This document shows positions 12,020 through 23,800 of a DNA stretch of 64,000 nucleotides, one piece after another. The DNA is from Perognathus longimembris pacificus. Taxonomy: Eukaryota > Chordata > Mammalia > Rodentia > Heteromyidae. The notes under the pieces are model-generated. The model did no database searches, was not told the origin of the DNA, and saw nothing but the letters and a program-made list of their open reading frames with translations. The position numbers and the translations under genes were made by a program. Location: the NCBI RefSeq assembly GCF_023159225.1, contig NC_063167.1:21145360-21209359 (forward strand). Direction: 5' to 3'. How positions within the stretch are numbered: the first letter of the stretch is position 1; every line of letters begins with the position of its first letter.

Positions 12020-12445
12020 CTTCGGGCGCTAACATTTTTTTCTTAACTTTCTTCCTTTTTATAACTATTATATGTATGTGTGTAAAACTTTTGAGTTTAT
12101 GCTATAGATTCACTTTTATGTGTTGAGTTTTTCACTATATATATTAAGCATTTTCCAATTTATTTGAATATTATTTGAAATTATCATCTTAACGGCCACA
12201 TATTTCATCAACCGTATGCACTACACTTTATGGAACCATTAATGTTGGATGGAGACTGTTTCCTTTCTCCCCCTGTAATAAATAACACCACAGTGGAAAT
12301 CCTTGTACATATCATTTTCCACTAGCCTCTCACTACTTCCTTTATATAAATCCTGAACAGTGGTATGTGCCTTTTACGTTTTAATCAGCTCTGAGAAATT
12401 ACCTACTGAAAAGGTTGTGCCAATTTACAATCCCACCAACAGGGC
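12020..12445 (-). mobile_element. Old LINE-1 3' fragment
   Basis: Reverse-strand L1: 'aatgttggatggagactgtt', 'aataacaccacagtggaaat', 'ccttgtacatatcattttcc' and 'gccaatttacaatcccacca' follow the standard order of ancient mammalian L1 3' ends. It is strongly diverged. Confidence 0.7.
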
Positions 12446-13030
12446 ATGCAACTCAAAGAGGTTAAATGACTCATCAAAGTTTAAACATCTGTGAGTAGTG
12501 GGCTGGGAAGCCAGTGTGGGCACTGGGACCTACAGGGTCGGGCAGAACCATGGAAAGGAGATAGGGAGTGGGATAGCCACAGGTAATTGAGTCTGGAGGT
12601 CTGAAATTGGCTGAGGGAAAGATGGATGGCCTAATGAAACTGCTTCAAAGATGAAACCCGTCCCTATCTCTTGACTGCATTGCCTTTGTAGACTTGAGCA
12701 CTGGACTGGCATCAGCGGGAAGAGCACAGGTAAAAAGCTCATCTGCTCTTCTATAATTTGGTTCAAGGATTCCCCATTAACACCCTGGCTTTGCTAAAGA
12801 GGTCAACTGTGGACATATGCTCCAATCAGCCCTAAAGGACATCAGAAGTACCCATCTCTCAGCAGTCACATGTTTTCTCAATTATCTCATAAGTTAAAAA
12901 AAATGATTCAAGATCCATGGTTTTCTCAGTCTTCATACTTTGAACTTACTAGCTAACCTCATGGCATGTGCAAACCTTACTGAACTCTCTAGACTGGTCC
13001 CCTTCTCCAGAAAGCCAATCTGCTCCTTTT

Positions 13031-13090
13031 CTATTCTATTCTATTCTATTCTATTCTATTCTATTCTATTCTATTCTATTCTATTCTATT
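13031..13090. repeat. (CTATT)12 pentanucleotide satellite
   Basis: Twelve perfect tandem CTATT units, equivalent to ATTCT in another register. Confidence 0.98.
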
Positions 13091-13214
13091 GAGTCAAGAT
13101 TTGACTTTTACAGCTAAACCATTGTTTTGGTATTCCAATTTTCTAAATCTTCCATAGGATAGAGACTGCTACCTGAAAGCAGGTGCCATTTTCCAATCAG
13201 CAGGTGACATGTTG

Positions 13215-13360
13215 ATGTATCAATGTCAGACAGATCTGGGGTTTCAATTCTAACTCAGCTAGAAACCAGCTATGTCTCTGCAAGAAAGTTGCTAAACATC
13301 TCAGAGTCTCATTTCCTGAACCATATTTCAGGGTAGTGAGGAAATGTCCATAATTTGTTA
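13215..13360 (+). mobile_element. MIR fragment
   Basis: 'gatctggggtttcaattcta', 'tcagctagaaaccagctatg' and 'ctcagagtctcatttcctga' match MIR in plus orientation. Confidence 0.6.
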
Positions 13361-14049
13361 AATGGTATGTGGTGGCTAGATCTTGGGGATCCTCACAATG
13401 ACATCTTTCTAAGTCAGAATTTCTCAAATTTTATATCAAGATAAACTTTGGTAGGTGAGTAAAATGCAGATGGGACATTTCACTAATGTACTGACTTACA
13501 TTCTGTGAAAGTGAAGTCTAGAGAGTTCTTTTTGCTTAGCTCTCCAGTCAGCACCCTTGGTGCCAAGAAGTCAGAAGACCTCAACAATTATATGCTTCTC
13601 TTCTAAACACTTGGAGAGCATCAACAGTCAAGGGCCCATCAGATCCCCTGAGCTTTGGAATGAGGCCTAATTTTTAGGGTGTTTCACTCTTTGGTTGAGT
13701 CTCAGGCTTCTGGTTTTTATGGAATCACGAGTGTGTAACCAGAGAGCCCTTGGAAAGGTCCATGTCCACCAGGTCTTGAAGTATTCTAGAAACAACTTCA
13801 ACAGAACCTGAAGGACAGGATCAGGCCTTGGGGTAGGAGAGGGAAAAGAGGATCATGGCAAGGGATCATGGTATATAGTCTTGTAGACTGGTAAGTAAAC
13901 CAGGAAGTAAGTGCAAGGAAGGTAAAAGATAAAGCAGAAACCCAGGCCTTTCCCCAACACATGTGACATCAGCTCCTTTCAGGAAGCCCCTCATATTGGC
14001 CCCATGCATCCTCAGTCCTCCTGTCTGCTCACTTGGCCTGTTGTCTCCT

Positions 14050-14600
14050 AGTTGGCTTGCTTCTTGCCCTAATTTTATGCTAACAGATTTCCAGGTCTCT
14101 ATATACAAGCTCAACCACTCCCCCAAACTGAGATTGCTACATCAGTGCACCCTTGCTGGCCTGTGGACATCTGCAGCTCGACCTGCTATCACTCCCTTTG
14201 TCACCTCTACCACTTTATCCACTCAGAGCTAACCTGGTAGCCATCTTTATTCATCCTCTCCTTTGACACTTTGGCTAGAGGCTACCTCTCACTAGAGGCT
14301 AACCAACGATGCTGAGTCTCATAAGTTGCCCCTTTCTCACCATCACAGATGCTGCCCATGTCAATTCCAACTTCATTGCTTTTCACTGGCCTTGCACTAC
14401 CATGAGCAGCTGCCATCTGTGCCTGCACCCATCCCTTCACCCTGTTCTGTAGCATGAGGTAGTGGGACTTATCGGCCATTCTAGGCTTTCAATAGCTTCC
14501 TATTGCTCCCAGAATAAAACACAAATAACCTGGTTTCTAGTACATCTCCGGGCTCATTCCTTCTCAGTTTCCACTGTCTTTTGACTATTTTTCTGGATAT
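14050..14600 (+). mobile_element. LINE-2 3' region
   Basis: 'tttcaatagcttcctattgc', 'tcccagaataaaacacaaat' and nearby pyrimidine-rich sequence match the L2 3' module. The upstream part is more decayed. Confidence 0.6.
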
Positions 14601-15594
14601 AGAACCTGGAAATCCTCCCCCCTCCTCCTTTTTCCAGGGCTCTGGTCTGACCAAGGAGGCTTTGGTCCCTTTGAAGACCATACTTTGTCTCCATTTTTCT
14701 TTTTGGTGAATGCTCCAAGTTCACTGACTGGGAGGATGGAAAAGGAAAAGAAGAACAACTAATATAGCTTTTGCCCAAATCTCTGCTCTCTTACCCTACA
14801 TTATACCTAATGTATAGCACTTTATATTCTACTTCTCATGCAAGACACATATGAAGGACTCAAGACCCAGGGAGGTTAAGTAATTTGCCCAGTGATCTAA
14901 GTAGTAGAAATGACTGCTAAACTGGGATTGTTTTTACTTCTAGGACGTATCAGAAAATGACATCAAAGAACACACATGATTCAGATCTGTTTCCTATGAT
15001 GTATGCAGGAAAAGTTACCCAGGCTGGACAGAAACCCCTTAAGATACACTATCCTCAAAACCTAAGTGCTCAGCCAGACTTACAAGGGGAAGCAAGCTTA
15101 TCTACTACAAGATGATTAGGACAACAATGAACTTAAATTCCAGCCACTGCTTGAGAATATCTGCTTCGCAATTCAATTTGGTTCAGTCCAATCCAACTTA
15201 ATTCAGTGTAGTTATCGAGTATGTACCACACACCCGGGGAAGGATGGCCATAAAAGGTCCAGAGAGCAAGCCAGAGGCCCCTGCTGGGAAATCATAAATA
15301 ACCCAGGGAGGGATGGAGATGCTGAAAGCTGGGGGAAAGACAGACATCTTTGGGCTGGCCCTGGAGCTCTCAGAAAAATATTTTGCCAGTTTTCATCATA
15401 GTCCCTAGTAAGCTGTTCTGGAATGTTCTTCCAAAGGCTCTTGTGTTGAAGGCTTGATCCCCAACTGCTGGTTGGAAACTGAAGCAGAAAACTGGTTGGA
15501 AACTGGTGGAGAAAACTAAAGGATACAGGGCCTGGGTAGAGGAAGTAGGTCCTGGGTGTGGGCAACCCTTGAGGGCCCTTTCTTTTCTCCATCC

Positions 15595-15785
15595 CTCTGC
15601 TTCCTGGCTGTCATGTGGTAAGCAGCTTTACTCTACTATTCACCCCCTATCATGATGTTCTGCCTCACCGTACATAAAAAACAAGGGGGCCATGGACCAA
15701 GACCCATGAAACTATGAGGCAAAATGAATCTTTTATTGCTTTGTTTTCCTCAGGAATTTTGTCCCAGTGATGGAAAGCTAACACA
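15595..15785 (+). mobile_element. MaLR-type LTR 3' portion
   Basis: 'atcatgatgttctgcctcac', 'caagacccatgaaactatga', 'ggcaaaatgaatcttttatt' and an end near 'gatggaaagctaacaca' follow the 3' half of MaLR LTRs, including a degraded polyadenylation region. The subfamily is not assigned. Confidence 0.5.
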
Positions 15786-15929
15786 CCACCAGTTTAGTCT
15801 AGGTAGTCTCAGACAATTTGGGACTGATGATTGGCTGAAAACATGGGCTCCTGTGGCCAAAGCCACTGCTATATTCTTCCTAGCAGAGCAAACCCTGGGC
15901 AGGCTGTGGTAACAACCAGGGATTCCTCA

Positions 15930-16050
15930 TCTGTAAGAGTGGAATGGACATAACCACTGCTCAGAGGACTATGGGAAGGGTTAAGAAAGATCATATCAAG
16001 AGATCATATCAAGAGAGCACATATCAAGTGCTTAGTTGGTACAGCCTGAT
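15930..16050 (+). mobile_element. MIR fragment with internal tandem repeat
   Basis: 'gattcctcatctgtaagagt' is a MIR core. It is followed by three imperfect copies of a 13-14 bp unit ending 'catatcaagag' (15988-16028). Confidence 0.5.
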
Positions 16051-16195
16051 TTGCTCCACAAAGTGCAGCAAATACCACCTTGTCCTGGGTTGGCTAGCTA
16101 AAGACCCAGCATAAGGATGCCTCCTATATCTTGCTTAGGAACTGGTTCTTGATGCCTAAATGCAAAATTCTGGGGGGGGGGAGGAGTTGGGGGGG

Positions 16196-16408
16196 AATTG
16201 TGGCAGTACAGGAGCTTGAACTCAGGGCCTCTAGTCCTTACTTGGCTTTTTCCCTCTAGGGGTTGCTCTACTATTGAGTCACAACTCTAGCTCTTTGCTC
16301 TTTGGAAATAAGAGTCTCATGGACTTTCCTGTACAAGTTGGCTTCAAATCATGATCCTCAGATCTTAGCCTCCTGAGTAACTAGGATTACAGGTGTTCCT
16401 AGCCTCCA
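16196..16408 (-). mobile_element. 7SL-head/Geo-tail SINE
   Basis: Reverse copy: 'aggagcttgaactcagggcc' tail side, 'agagtctcatggactttcct' middle, and 'agcctcctgagtaactagga' head side. A G-rich tract precedes it. Confidence 0.8.
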
Positions 16409-17006
16409 AAATACTTTTTGCACAAATAAATGCATGAGTGGGAATGGCAGGAAGTGGGTGACCTGCGACGCCAAGCTAACCATTTAGATGTCACCCACTG
16501 GGGCCAGGAGCCCTGGTGTAGGGGTTTCAGTGGGGAAGTAGTGTGACCAGGCAAGAACAGTGGCCTGTTGGTATAGAAAGGGCGAAAAAGGTAAAGCTCT
16601 TTAGGAGGGGGAGCTAGCAGAATTTGGTAGCCAGGATGTGAGCGCAGGTGACACCTGTCCTGCTCCACTCAATGTCCCTGGGAGAAAGAAGCTAGCTGAC
16701 ATATAAGGAAGAAGCCGATGGTCTCTCTGGAGTCCCTGGCCATGATTGTCCCTGAGGAAGCTGGGCCAGCTGCTCACCCCCTCAGGCACAGAGCAGAGGT
16801 CCGTTCACAGCATCTGCGTGGGCTGTATGCAATGTGGACCGTGGCTGGCATTCCGTGGGCCATCTTTCCACATGGCAGGCCTCTGGGTTTCCAGGCAGCG
16901 CCAGCAGCAAACCACAGGAAAGGGCTTCTCCTTGGCTGACAGGCCTCAGCATGGGGACAGAAGTCATTTCTAGCTGTAGCATGTTTTTCACTTGGGCTGA
17001 TTAGGG

Positions 17007-17025
17007 AAAAAAAAAAAAAAAAAAA
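17007..17025. repeat. Poly-A tract
   Basis: Nineteen A residues with no recognisable SINE attached. Confidence 0.9.
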
Positions 17026-17202
17026 GCCTTTGGAAATGGTCCAAATAAAGGGAATGGGACTCCTGTAGGTTTGTAGCTGGTTTGTGCCAAGGGTGTCACC
17101 AGGATGTGCCCATTCAGCCTTCAGTTTGCTGGACAAAAAACAAACTGTCTTTATGCTTTACAGATAAGGAAACTGAGACTCAGTGAGCTGCTACTTTTTG
17201 AG

Positions 17203-17412
17203 CCTATACTGGGGCTTGAATACAGTGCCTCCAGCTCTCAGTTGTCTGTCTTGCTTGAGCTGGCACTCTACCAGCTCCACTTCTGGCTTTTGGGTGGTTA
17301 ACTAGAGCTAAGAGTCTCACGTTCCTGCCTGGGCTGGTTTTGAACTTTGATCCTCAGATATCAGCCTCCTGAGTGCCTAGGATTATCAATGTGAGCTATG
17401 CATGCCCAGAAA
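17203..17412 (-). mobile_element. 7SL-head/Geo-tail SINE
   Basis: Reverse copy with 'ctggggcttgaatacagtgc', 'gctggcactctaccagctcc', 'ctgggctggttttgaacttt' and 'agcctcctgagtgcctagga'. Confidence 0.8.
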
Positions 17413-17559
17413 GGTTTTTGGGTTGGTTTGTTTTTTTGTAATGACTCACATTTCACTGGATGGACCAAAATTTAAGCCCAATGCCCTGACTCCCAGGTTT
17501 GTTTTCTTTCCCCTGTGGCATATTTCACAATCTTTAATTTTAAAAGTCCCATTTCTGTA

Positions 17560-17890
17560 GACATTCACATACTGCCAGTACTGGTACCAAATGATCGAAA
17601 GCTTTTAGGAAGCAATCTGACAAAAAAAAAAAAAAAAAAAAAGAGAGAGAGAGAGAAAAGAATCAAGAGTCTTAAAAAAAAAAATCCATTCTGGGAATTG
17701 CTCCTAAAAGAAATAATCATAAATTCCAAAAAAAAAGTGTTACCCAGGAAAAACATTCTTCAAGGGCCCTATTAATTATAACAGAAACAACTGGATATAG
17801 TCTTCATGTCTATCCACACAGAAAGAGTTAAGTAAACTGTGACACACCTAGTTAGTGGACATGTGAATGTTAAAGTACAACACTACATTC
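17560..17890 (+). mobile_element. Old LINE-1 3' fragment with A/GA tract
   Basis: 'ggaattgctcctaaaagaaa', 'ttataacagaaacaactgga' and 'gtctatccacacagaaagag' follow the L1 3' order. An A-run plus GA repeat at 17622-17662 interrupts it. Confidence 0.6.
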
Positions 17891-18042
17891 CCCACCCTGC
17901 AGACAGGGCAGTCAGCCTCCAGCGGATGATACTCAGGTCTGTATCTGTTTTCTATTTCTGGAGCTACCCTGTCAAGCTCTAACAACCTATTCCAAAGCAC
18001 TCAAAACTATTTATTCATTATTATTATTATGATTATTTTTAT

Positions 18043-18268
18043 TGTGCTGGTACCAGGGCTTGAACTCAGGGCCTCCCATTCTCACTTGGCTTTTTCCCTC
18101 AAGGCTGGCATTCTACCACCTGAGCAACACTTGCACTTCTGACATTGTGTCAGTTAATTGGAAGTAAGAGTCTTGGATTTGCCTGCCTGGGCTGGCTTGG
18201 AGCTATGATCTTCAGATCTCAGGTTCCTGAATAGCTAGGATTACAGGTGTGAGCAAGCAGCACCTGGA
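18043..18268 (-). mobile_element. 7SL-head/Geo-tail SINE
   Basis: Reverse copy next to a short (TTA)n stretch: 'ccagggcttgaactcagggc ... gaatagctaggattacaggt'. Confidence 0.85.
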
Positions 18269-18556
18269 TCACTCTAGATTATTCTCCAAAAATAGTACTG
18301 TATAACATAAAAATGTGTGCTTTTTCAATTTTGTTGAAAATGAGAGTGAAAACAGCTCTAGGTGGCCTGCTATTTCTGTGGTTGAGGAATATCAAATTTA
18401 GTTAGATCTGTGCTTGCCTTGATGTATCTCACAGGTAGAAATCCTGACACTGCCAAACCTGTTACCTGTCTCTAACACAGTCTGGAAACATTAACCATGG
18501 GGGAAGTCAAAACGAAATGAACAAAAACAAAACAGGGAAAAGAGCACAAACAATGG

Positions 18557-18762
18557 TTTTCTTTTTTTCTTTTCTTTTTTCCAGTCCTGGGGCTTGAACT
18601 CAGGGCCTGAGTACTATCCCTGGTGGCTTTTGCTCAAGGCTAGCACTCTAGCCACAGCACCACTTCTGGTGCTTTTTCTGTTTATGTGGTGCTGAGGAAT
18701 CCAACCCAGGGCCTCATACATGCTAGGCAAGCACTCTATCACTAAGCCACATTCCCAGCCCT
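18557..18762 (-). mobile_element. IDL-Geo dimeric SINE with 16-bp target duplication
   Basis: Full reverse-strand copy beginning at a pyrimidine tail and ending 'taagccacattcccagccc'. It is flanked by 'agagcacaaacaatgg' on the left and the same 16-mer with one mismatch on the right. Confidence 0.92.
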
Positions 18763-19325
18763 AAGAGCACAAATAATGGAAAGGAAGAAGCAAAAGCATT
18801 ACTTGTAGCTAATGATTGTCCAGCCTAGAAAATCTAAAACAATCTACTTTAGAACTATGAGTAGAACATTCAGTAAGATGATAGGTTGGCAAAATAACGA
18901 AATAAACAAACCTAACAAGAAATTGACCAGGTTTGTGTAACAGAAACAATAAATTTCTTTTTACTAAGGAACATTTTTAAAAAAGAAGACCTGAAAAATG
19001 AGAGACATTCAGTGTTGTACATATGTCAGTGCTTTCCAACTGTTCTTCAAATCCAGTGAAAAGCCAACCCATATCACAATGAAATTTCTCTGGAAGGAAA
19101 TCTGAAAAACTGGTTCTCAAATTCATTTGGAAAAGCAAATGCATAAGAATTGCCAATAAAATGTTTTAAAAATAGTAATAGGGAGGAAAGCTTTTCCCAC
19201 CAGAAAATAAAACTTACTATAAAGCTATGATGAAGTACAAATGACACCATTACGGTACAATAATAGAGGAATGAAGTGGAAGACAGCAGTCCTCCCAGTG
19301 CAGTCAAGCAGCAATGGGGACTTGG

Positions 19326-19535
19326 TTGTTTTTTTTTTTTTTTTGGCCAGTCCTGGGGCTTGGACTCAGGGCCTGAGCACTGTCCCTGGCTTCTTTTTGC
19401 TCAAGGCTAGCACTCTACCACTTGAGCCACAGCGCCACTTCTGGCTTTTTCTATATATGTGGTGCTGAGGAATGGAACCCAGGGCTTCATGTATACGAGG
19501 CAAGCACTCTTGCCACTAGGCCATATCCCCAGCCC
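19326..19535 (-). mobile_element. IDL-Geo SINE nested in L1
   Basis: Full reverse copy with T-tail. Flanking direct repeat 'gggacttgg' (19317-19325 and 19537-19545) shows that it inserted into the L1. Confidence 0.93.
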
Positions 19536-19682
19536 TGGGACTTGGCTTTTTAATACTAGGGCTATTGCAAATCAGAAAAGACAGAGTTGGGGATGATTCA
19601 ATATGTGGAACTAAAATAAACCTAGATCTATTGTGTTTGCACCCAAAACTATCATTGAAACAGATTAAAAACTTGAGTGTAA

Positions 19683-19930
19683 GCAGGCACTGGAAGCTCA
19701 CACCTATAATCCTTGCAACTCAGGAGGCTGAGACCTGAGGATCCCAATTCAAAGCCAGCCCAGGCAGACAAAGCTGAGAAACAGTTATCTCCAATGAAAC
19801 GGCAAAATGGTGGAAGTGGAACTATGGCCGGGTGGTAGAGTGCCAGTCTTGCATGAAAAAAAAGCTAAGGGAAAGCACTAGGGCCCTGAGTTCAATCCTA
19901 GTACCAGAACACACACATGTAAAAAAAAAA
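19683..19930 (+). mobile_element. 7SL-head/Geo-tail SINE nested in L1
   Basis: Plus copy 'gctcacacctataatccttg ... gagttcaatcctagtaccag' with a CA/A-rich tail. Confidence 0.85.
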
Positions 19931-20080
19931 GTCCAGTATAAAATATGAAACTCTAATAATTCTGTAAGAAATGAAGACTAGTATAGCAATTTCTAAGTGG
20001 GGAGGTCTTCCTGGCTGATAGAAAACTCGGGAGTTTTATTTGATCAAATTAAGGAGATGGGGTGATTGGAGCACACAAGC

Positions 20081-20284
20081 TTTTTTTTCTTTTGTTGGTG
20101 CTGTTTCTGGGGTCTGTACTCAGGACTTGTGTGCTGTTTCTGAGCTTCTTTTTGCTCAAGGCTAGTGTCCACCACTCAGCCGCAGTGCCACTTCTGGCCT
20201 TTTCTGAGTAGTTTATTGGAGATAAGCATCTCATGGACTTTTCTGCCCCAGGCTGGTTTTGAACAGCAATCCAGCACCGGCTAT
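20081..20284 (-). mobile_element. 7SL/Geo SINE nested in L1, head shortened
   Basis: Reverse copy from the T-rich tail to 'ggctggttttgaacagcaat'. Most of the B1-like head is missing. The direct repeat 'ggagcacacaa' flanks it. Confidence 0.85.
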
Positions 20285-20405
20285 GGAGCACACAAACTTA
20301 AAACTTCTGCAATGAGCCAGACAATGTGATGAAGACAAGTTACTGAATGAGAACTATTTCGTGTAATGTACAATATTTCAGATATTTAAAGAGTTCTTAC
20401 AAGTC

Positions 20406-20410
<5 letters not shown>

Positions 20411-20469
<59 letters not shown>
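20411..20469. repeat. (GA)n microsatellite
   Basis: About 29 uninterrupted GA units, a pure purine strand. Confidence 0.98.
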
Positions 20470-20472
<3 letters not shown>

Positions 20473-20565
20473 AATAGAGGAAGGATAAAGACTATGAACA
20501 AACGTAGCCACATTACAAGTTGGAGGAATGGAAACCAAGAGGTGCTATTTCATTTCCATTTAGAA

Positions 20566-20675
20566 GATTGAGTCTCACTGACTATGTTGCCCAGGCTGGG
20601 CAAACTCCTGGACTAAAGTGGTCCTCCCATGTCAGATTCTCAAGTAGCTGAGATGACAGATGAGTACAAATGTAC
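20566..20675 (-). mobile_element. B1/7SL-like SINE monomer
   Basis: 'ctatgttgcccaggctgggc', 'aaactcctggactaaagtgg' and 'tctcaagtagctgagatgac' are the reverse complement of a B1/Alu-type monomer. Confidence 0.75.
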
Positions 20676-21020
20676 CAGGGTAAATGTTGGGTTTCTGTTC
20701 ACTGGCTGAGATGCATAAAAATAACAAACATGGCTTTTGGAAGGAGGATGGGAAATAGCCAGTCTCAAACAGAGCTGACAGAAAATTAAATTCATCCTTG
20801 TTTTGGGAGTACATTTTGGCAGAATCTAAATTTAAGCATAACATATACTTTGACCCAAAAATTCCACTTTAAGAAAGCTCTCCTATAAATGCCTCAGTGC
20901 ACAACCAAGATAGATATAAATGCACGGTGGTGTTAACTGCAGGAGCCTGAAATGGTGAAAAACTGCATTAAGGCCAGGTGATTTCTAACCACACTGATAC
21001 AGAAGTGTGTACACCCACAT

Positions 21021-21067
21021 ACCCACACACACACAGCACACACACACACATGCACACACACACACAA
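21021..21067. repeat. Interrupted (CA)n tract
   Basis: CA dinucleotides with GC and TG interruptions inside L1 3' UTR-like sequence. Confidence 0.9.
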
Positions 21068-21330
21068 AACTGTCCACATTTAAGAGAACAAGAGCCAGCT
21101 GTATAATGAAATATGCGCACACCACCTGTCCATCTTTGCATGTATATACATGCACAAGAAAACAGGTCTATCTACCAACTTTGTAATGATGCTGGTCTCT
21201 GAGGACGATGGGGAATTTAGAGCAGAAAGTTGACAAAACAGAACATCACAAAAAATTTTATTCTGTATTCTTGGGCATGTTTTGAATTTTTCACAATGAG
21301 CATGGATTCCTTTTGTAAACAGCAAGAATA

Positions 21331-21372
<42 letters not shown>
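21331..21372. repeat. (CA)n microsatellite
   Basis: About 21 CA units at the end of the L1 remnant. Confidence 0.97.
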
Positions 21373-21374
<2 letters not shown>

Positions 21375-23316
21375 TGAACAGAGCTGTTTAAAGTAAAAAC
21401 AAGCCAAAGGCGTGCCTAGAAAAATAGGAAGGAAGTGCAGACAAGGTAGATGCACAGAGACTTTAATTGTCTGGTATTTCCCTATTTCCTCAGTTTTCTT
21501 TGATGACCAGGCCTTAGTAGTTATAATGGAATTAAAATAAAAATTGAAAACCCTTCGTTCTTTTAAAGTTCTGTTTCTGTTCTTTGGCTGGAATCCTAAT
21601 TTGATAAAATAATTGTTCTTTCCCCCTTTCATGCAGAGGCTTGGGCAGGTGGTTTGGGAGGAGAAAGTGGGGGTTTGGCAACCCAAGGCATTAACTAGAG
21701 AGCATTTGCAGAAGGAGAAAACTAAATGCAAATGAGAGCAGAGTCCAATGGAAAAGTTCACCTTATCCCATTAAAAATGATGAATGGGATGTTCCCAGCA
21801 TTGTAGTATGTGAGCAATCAACTGATGATGCTTTGTTGTGCTTGTGAGTGGATCCCTCATGTTCTCCATTCACATGACCCCCACACCCATTGAACCATCT
21901 GGGTCCCAGCTGGGCTTGGGACAAGAGAAAATGAAAGAGAATAAAGACAGTAAACTAGAGTTACTTAGGAGAAAGGAAGGAGGGGGAGTGGCTTCGTTGA
22001 GTACTTAGTATGTATCACTTGGCTCTTCAGCATCCCTTGGGACCCTACGGTGCCTACTTTGCAGACAGGGAGGTCAGTCATTTGCTTAGATTGGCCCGTG
22101 GAAGTGGGTTTTATCAGAGTGTGGGTGATGGGCTTTTGGACTGGCCTTCGAGGCAGAGGAGGAGAGGGGAGGGCCGGGACAGGAGGGCATGGAGGAGCTC
22201 TCATGGTGGTAGCAAGCAAAAAAGCATCATTTCCTTTCTTGCCAAGCTTAGTTCTGAAACTTTTTTTTTTTTATGGTGCTTCTAGAAAGTGACACAGGAA
22301 ATGCTGGGGTGTGTCTAAATAAAGCCACTTAGCTATACATGAGCTCTTTGCGACATTCACCATGAGAAGGAGCCTGACTTCACCCCATCCACAGCCCCCT
22401 AAATACAAACTTATTTAAAATACATGAATGTTGACAGCAGACTCCCCTTCCAGTGATGATTGGTGTGTGTGAGTGTGTGTGTGTGTACAGATACACCTGT
22501 ACACGTGTGTGTTTTCCTTAAATCTACAGAACCCACCATTCTGTGACTTTACAAAATAGGTTTCATACCTTTGATTATTTCCAAACCTCAATGGCTGACA
22601 GCTAAAGGAGCGGGCAGGCCATGGAGCAGCCTTGATGCTGGCAGGAGAGCCAAATATACCCTCATGTGGCATCTCCACTGCCTCCTCTTGAAGGGAGCTG
22701 CTGTCTGACAGCGGCAATGGGAAAGGGGTTTAGAGCCCCTTGTTTAGTGGGGCTCCCTGATAGTAGATCCTCACTGTCCTTTGTCCCTGCTCCTCAGAGT
22801 AGATTGCTGTGGTTCTGCCCATATCTACAGGTCTCAAGGCTAAGGGAGGATGCTCCTCCTCGGGGTCCCAAGCAGAGAACTGGGTACCACCATGGTGACG
22901 AGGGTTAGGGCTGTCAGTTCACCTGCATGCTGCTCTTCCACACGCTCACACCTGCAGCAGGTGGTACCAGGGCCCTGCCTGGCATCCCTTTGTGGGCCGC
23001 TTACTGCCTGCTATGGGCCCCTGCATTCCTGTGCCAGGCCACTTTGTACATGATGCTGCAGATAGTTCTGTGGAGAAGGCAGGTAGGTTTTACTCCCCAA
23101 ACCACTTCTTTGGGTCTCCACTTTCCACATGGGAAGAACAGGGTGGACACTGGCCATTTGGATCAGGGCTGTCCTCCAAGGACAAAGATTTGTGACTGGG
23201 AGGCACCGCATAGTGGGGGGTGGGACAAGCACGCTGCTCGGGGCCAGGTGGAAATTCCCACCAGCACAAGGGTAAACTATTATTGCTGGGAGCTCTGTTT
23301 AAAAGGTAAAGAAATA
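21373..23316. other. Unassigned intronic sequence
   Basis: Unique-looking DNA with a short TG tract (22462-22486). I see no exon, RNA gene or dated repeat. Several ORFs of 60-132 codons overlap in different frames and look incidental. Confidence 0.4.
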
Positions 23317-23541
23317 GCCAGGTGAGGGTGGCTCACACCTGTAATCCTAGCTACTCAGGAGGCTGAGATTTGAGGATCATAGCTCGAAGCTAGCCCAGGC
23401 AGGAAAGTCCATGAGACTCTTATATCCAATAACCACCAGAAAACCAGAAGGGGCACTGTGGCTTAAAATGGTAGAGCATTCATCCTGAGCAAAAAAGAAC
23501 TCAGGAACAGTACTCAGGCCCTGAGTTCAAGCACTACAACT
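23317..23541 (+). mobile_element. 7SL-head/Geo-tail SINE
   Basis: Plus copy: 'gctcacacctgtaatcctag', 'ctactcaggaggctgagatt', 'gaaagtccatgagactctta' and 'ggccctgagttcaagcacta'. Its tail runs straight into the GAAG satellite. Confidence 0.9.
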
Positions 23542-23720
23542 GAAGGAAGGAAAGAAGGAAGGAAGGAAGGAAGGAAGGAAGGAAGGAAGGAAGGAAGGAA
23601 GGAAGGAAGGAAGGAAGGAAGTCAAGAAAGGAAGAAAGAAAGAAAGAGAAAGAAAGGAAGGGAGGAAGGAAGGAAGAAAGAGAAGAAGCAAGAAAGGAAT
23701 AAAAGAAGAAAAGGTAAGGA
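23542..23720. repeat. (GAAG)n satellite and purine tract
   Basis: GAAG repeats to about 23620, then degenerate AAAG/GAAG sequence. It is almost pure purine for about 170 bases. Confidence 0.95.
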
Positions 23721-23800
23721 AGTAGAGGCACAGAGTATTTAAGTCCTCACCTAAGTCCTCAAAGCAAACAGCCTCTGGTGAAATCACAGCCAGAGCTCCT

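Larger units (their letters stand above)
18780..21330 (+). mobile_element. Ancient LINE-1 broken by nested SINEs
   Basis: L1 pieces run in the correct order on the plus strand. They include an ORF2-derived part ('ctggttctcaaattcatttg', 'cttactataaagctatgatg'), then 'ttctgcaatgagccagacaa', and finally 3' UTR-like sequence ('acccaaaaattccactttaa', 'gggcatgttttgaatttttc'). SINEs at 19326-19535, 19683-19930, 20081-20284 and 20566-20675 and a GA satellite split it. The reading frame is destroyed. No functional L1 protein is present. Confidence 0.65.

Noticed and set aside
13031..13090. CRISPR-like regular repeats
   Set aside because: Simple tandem repeats without spacers, in a mammalian genome.
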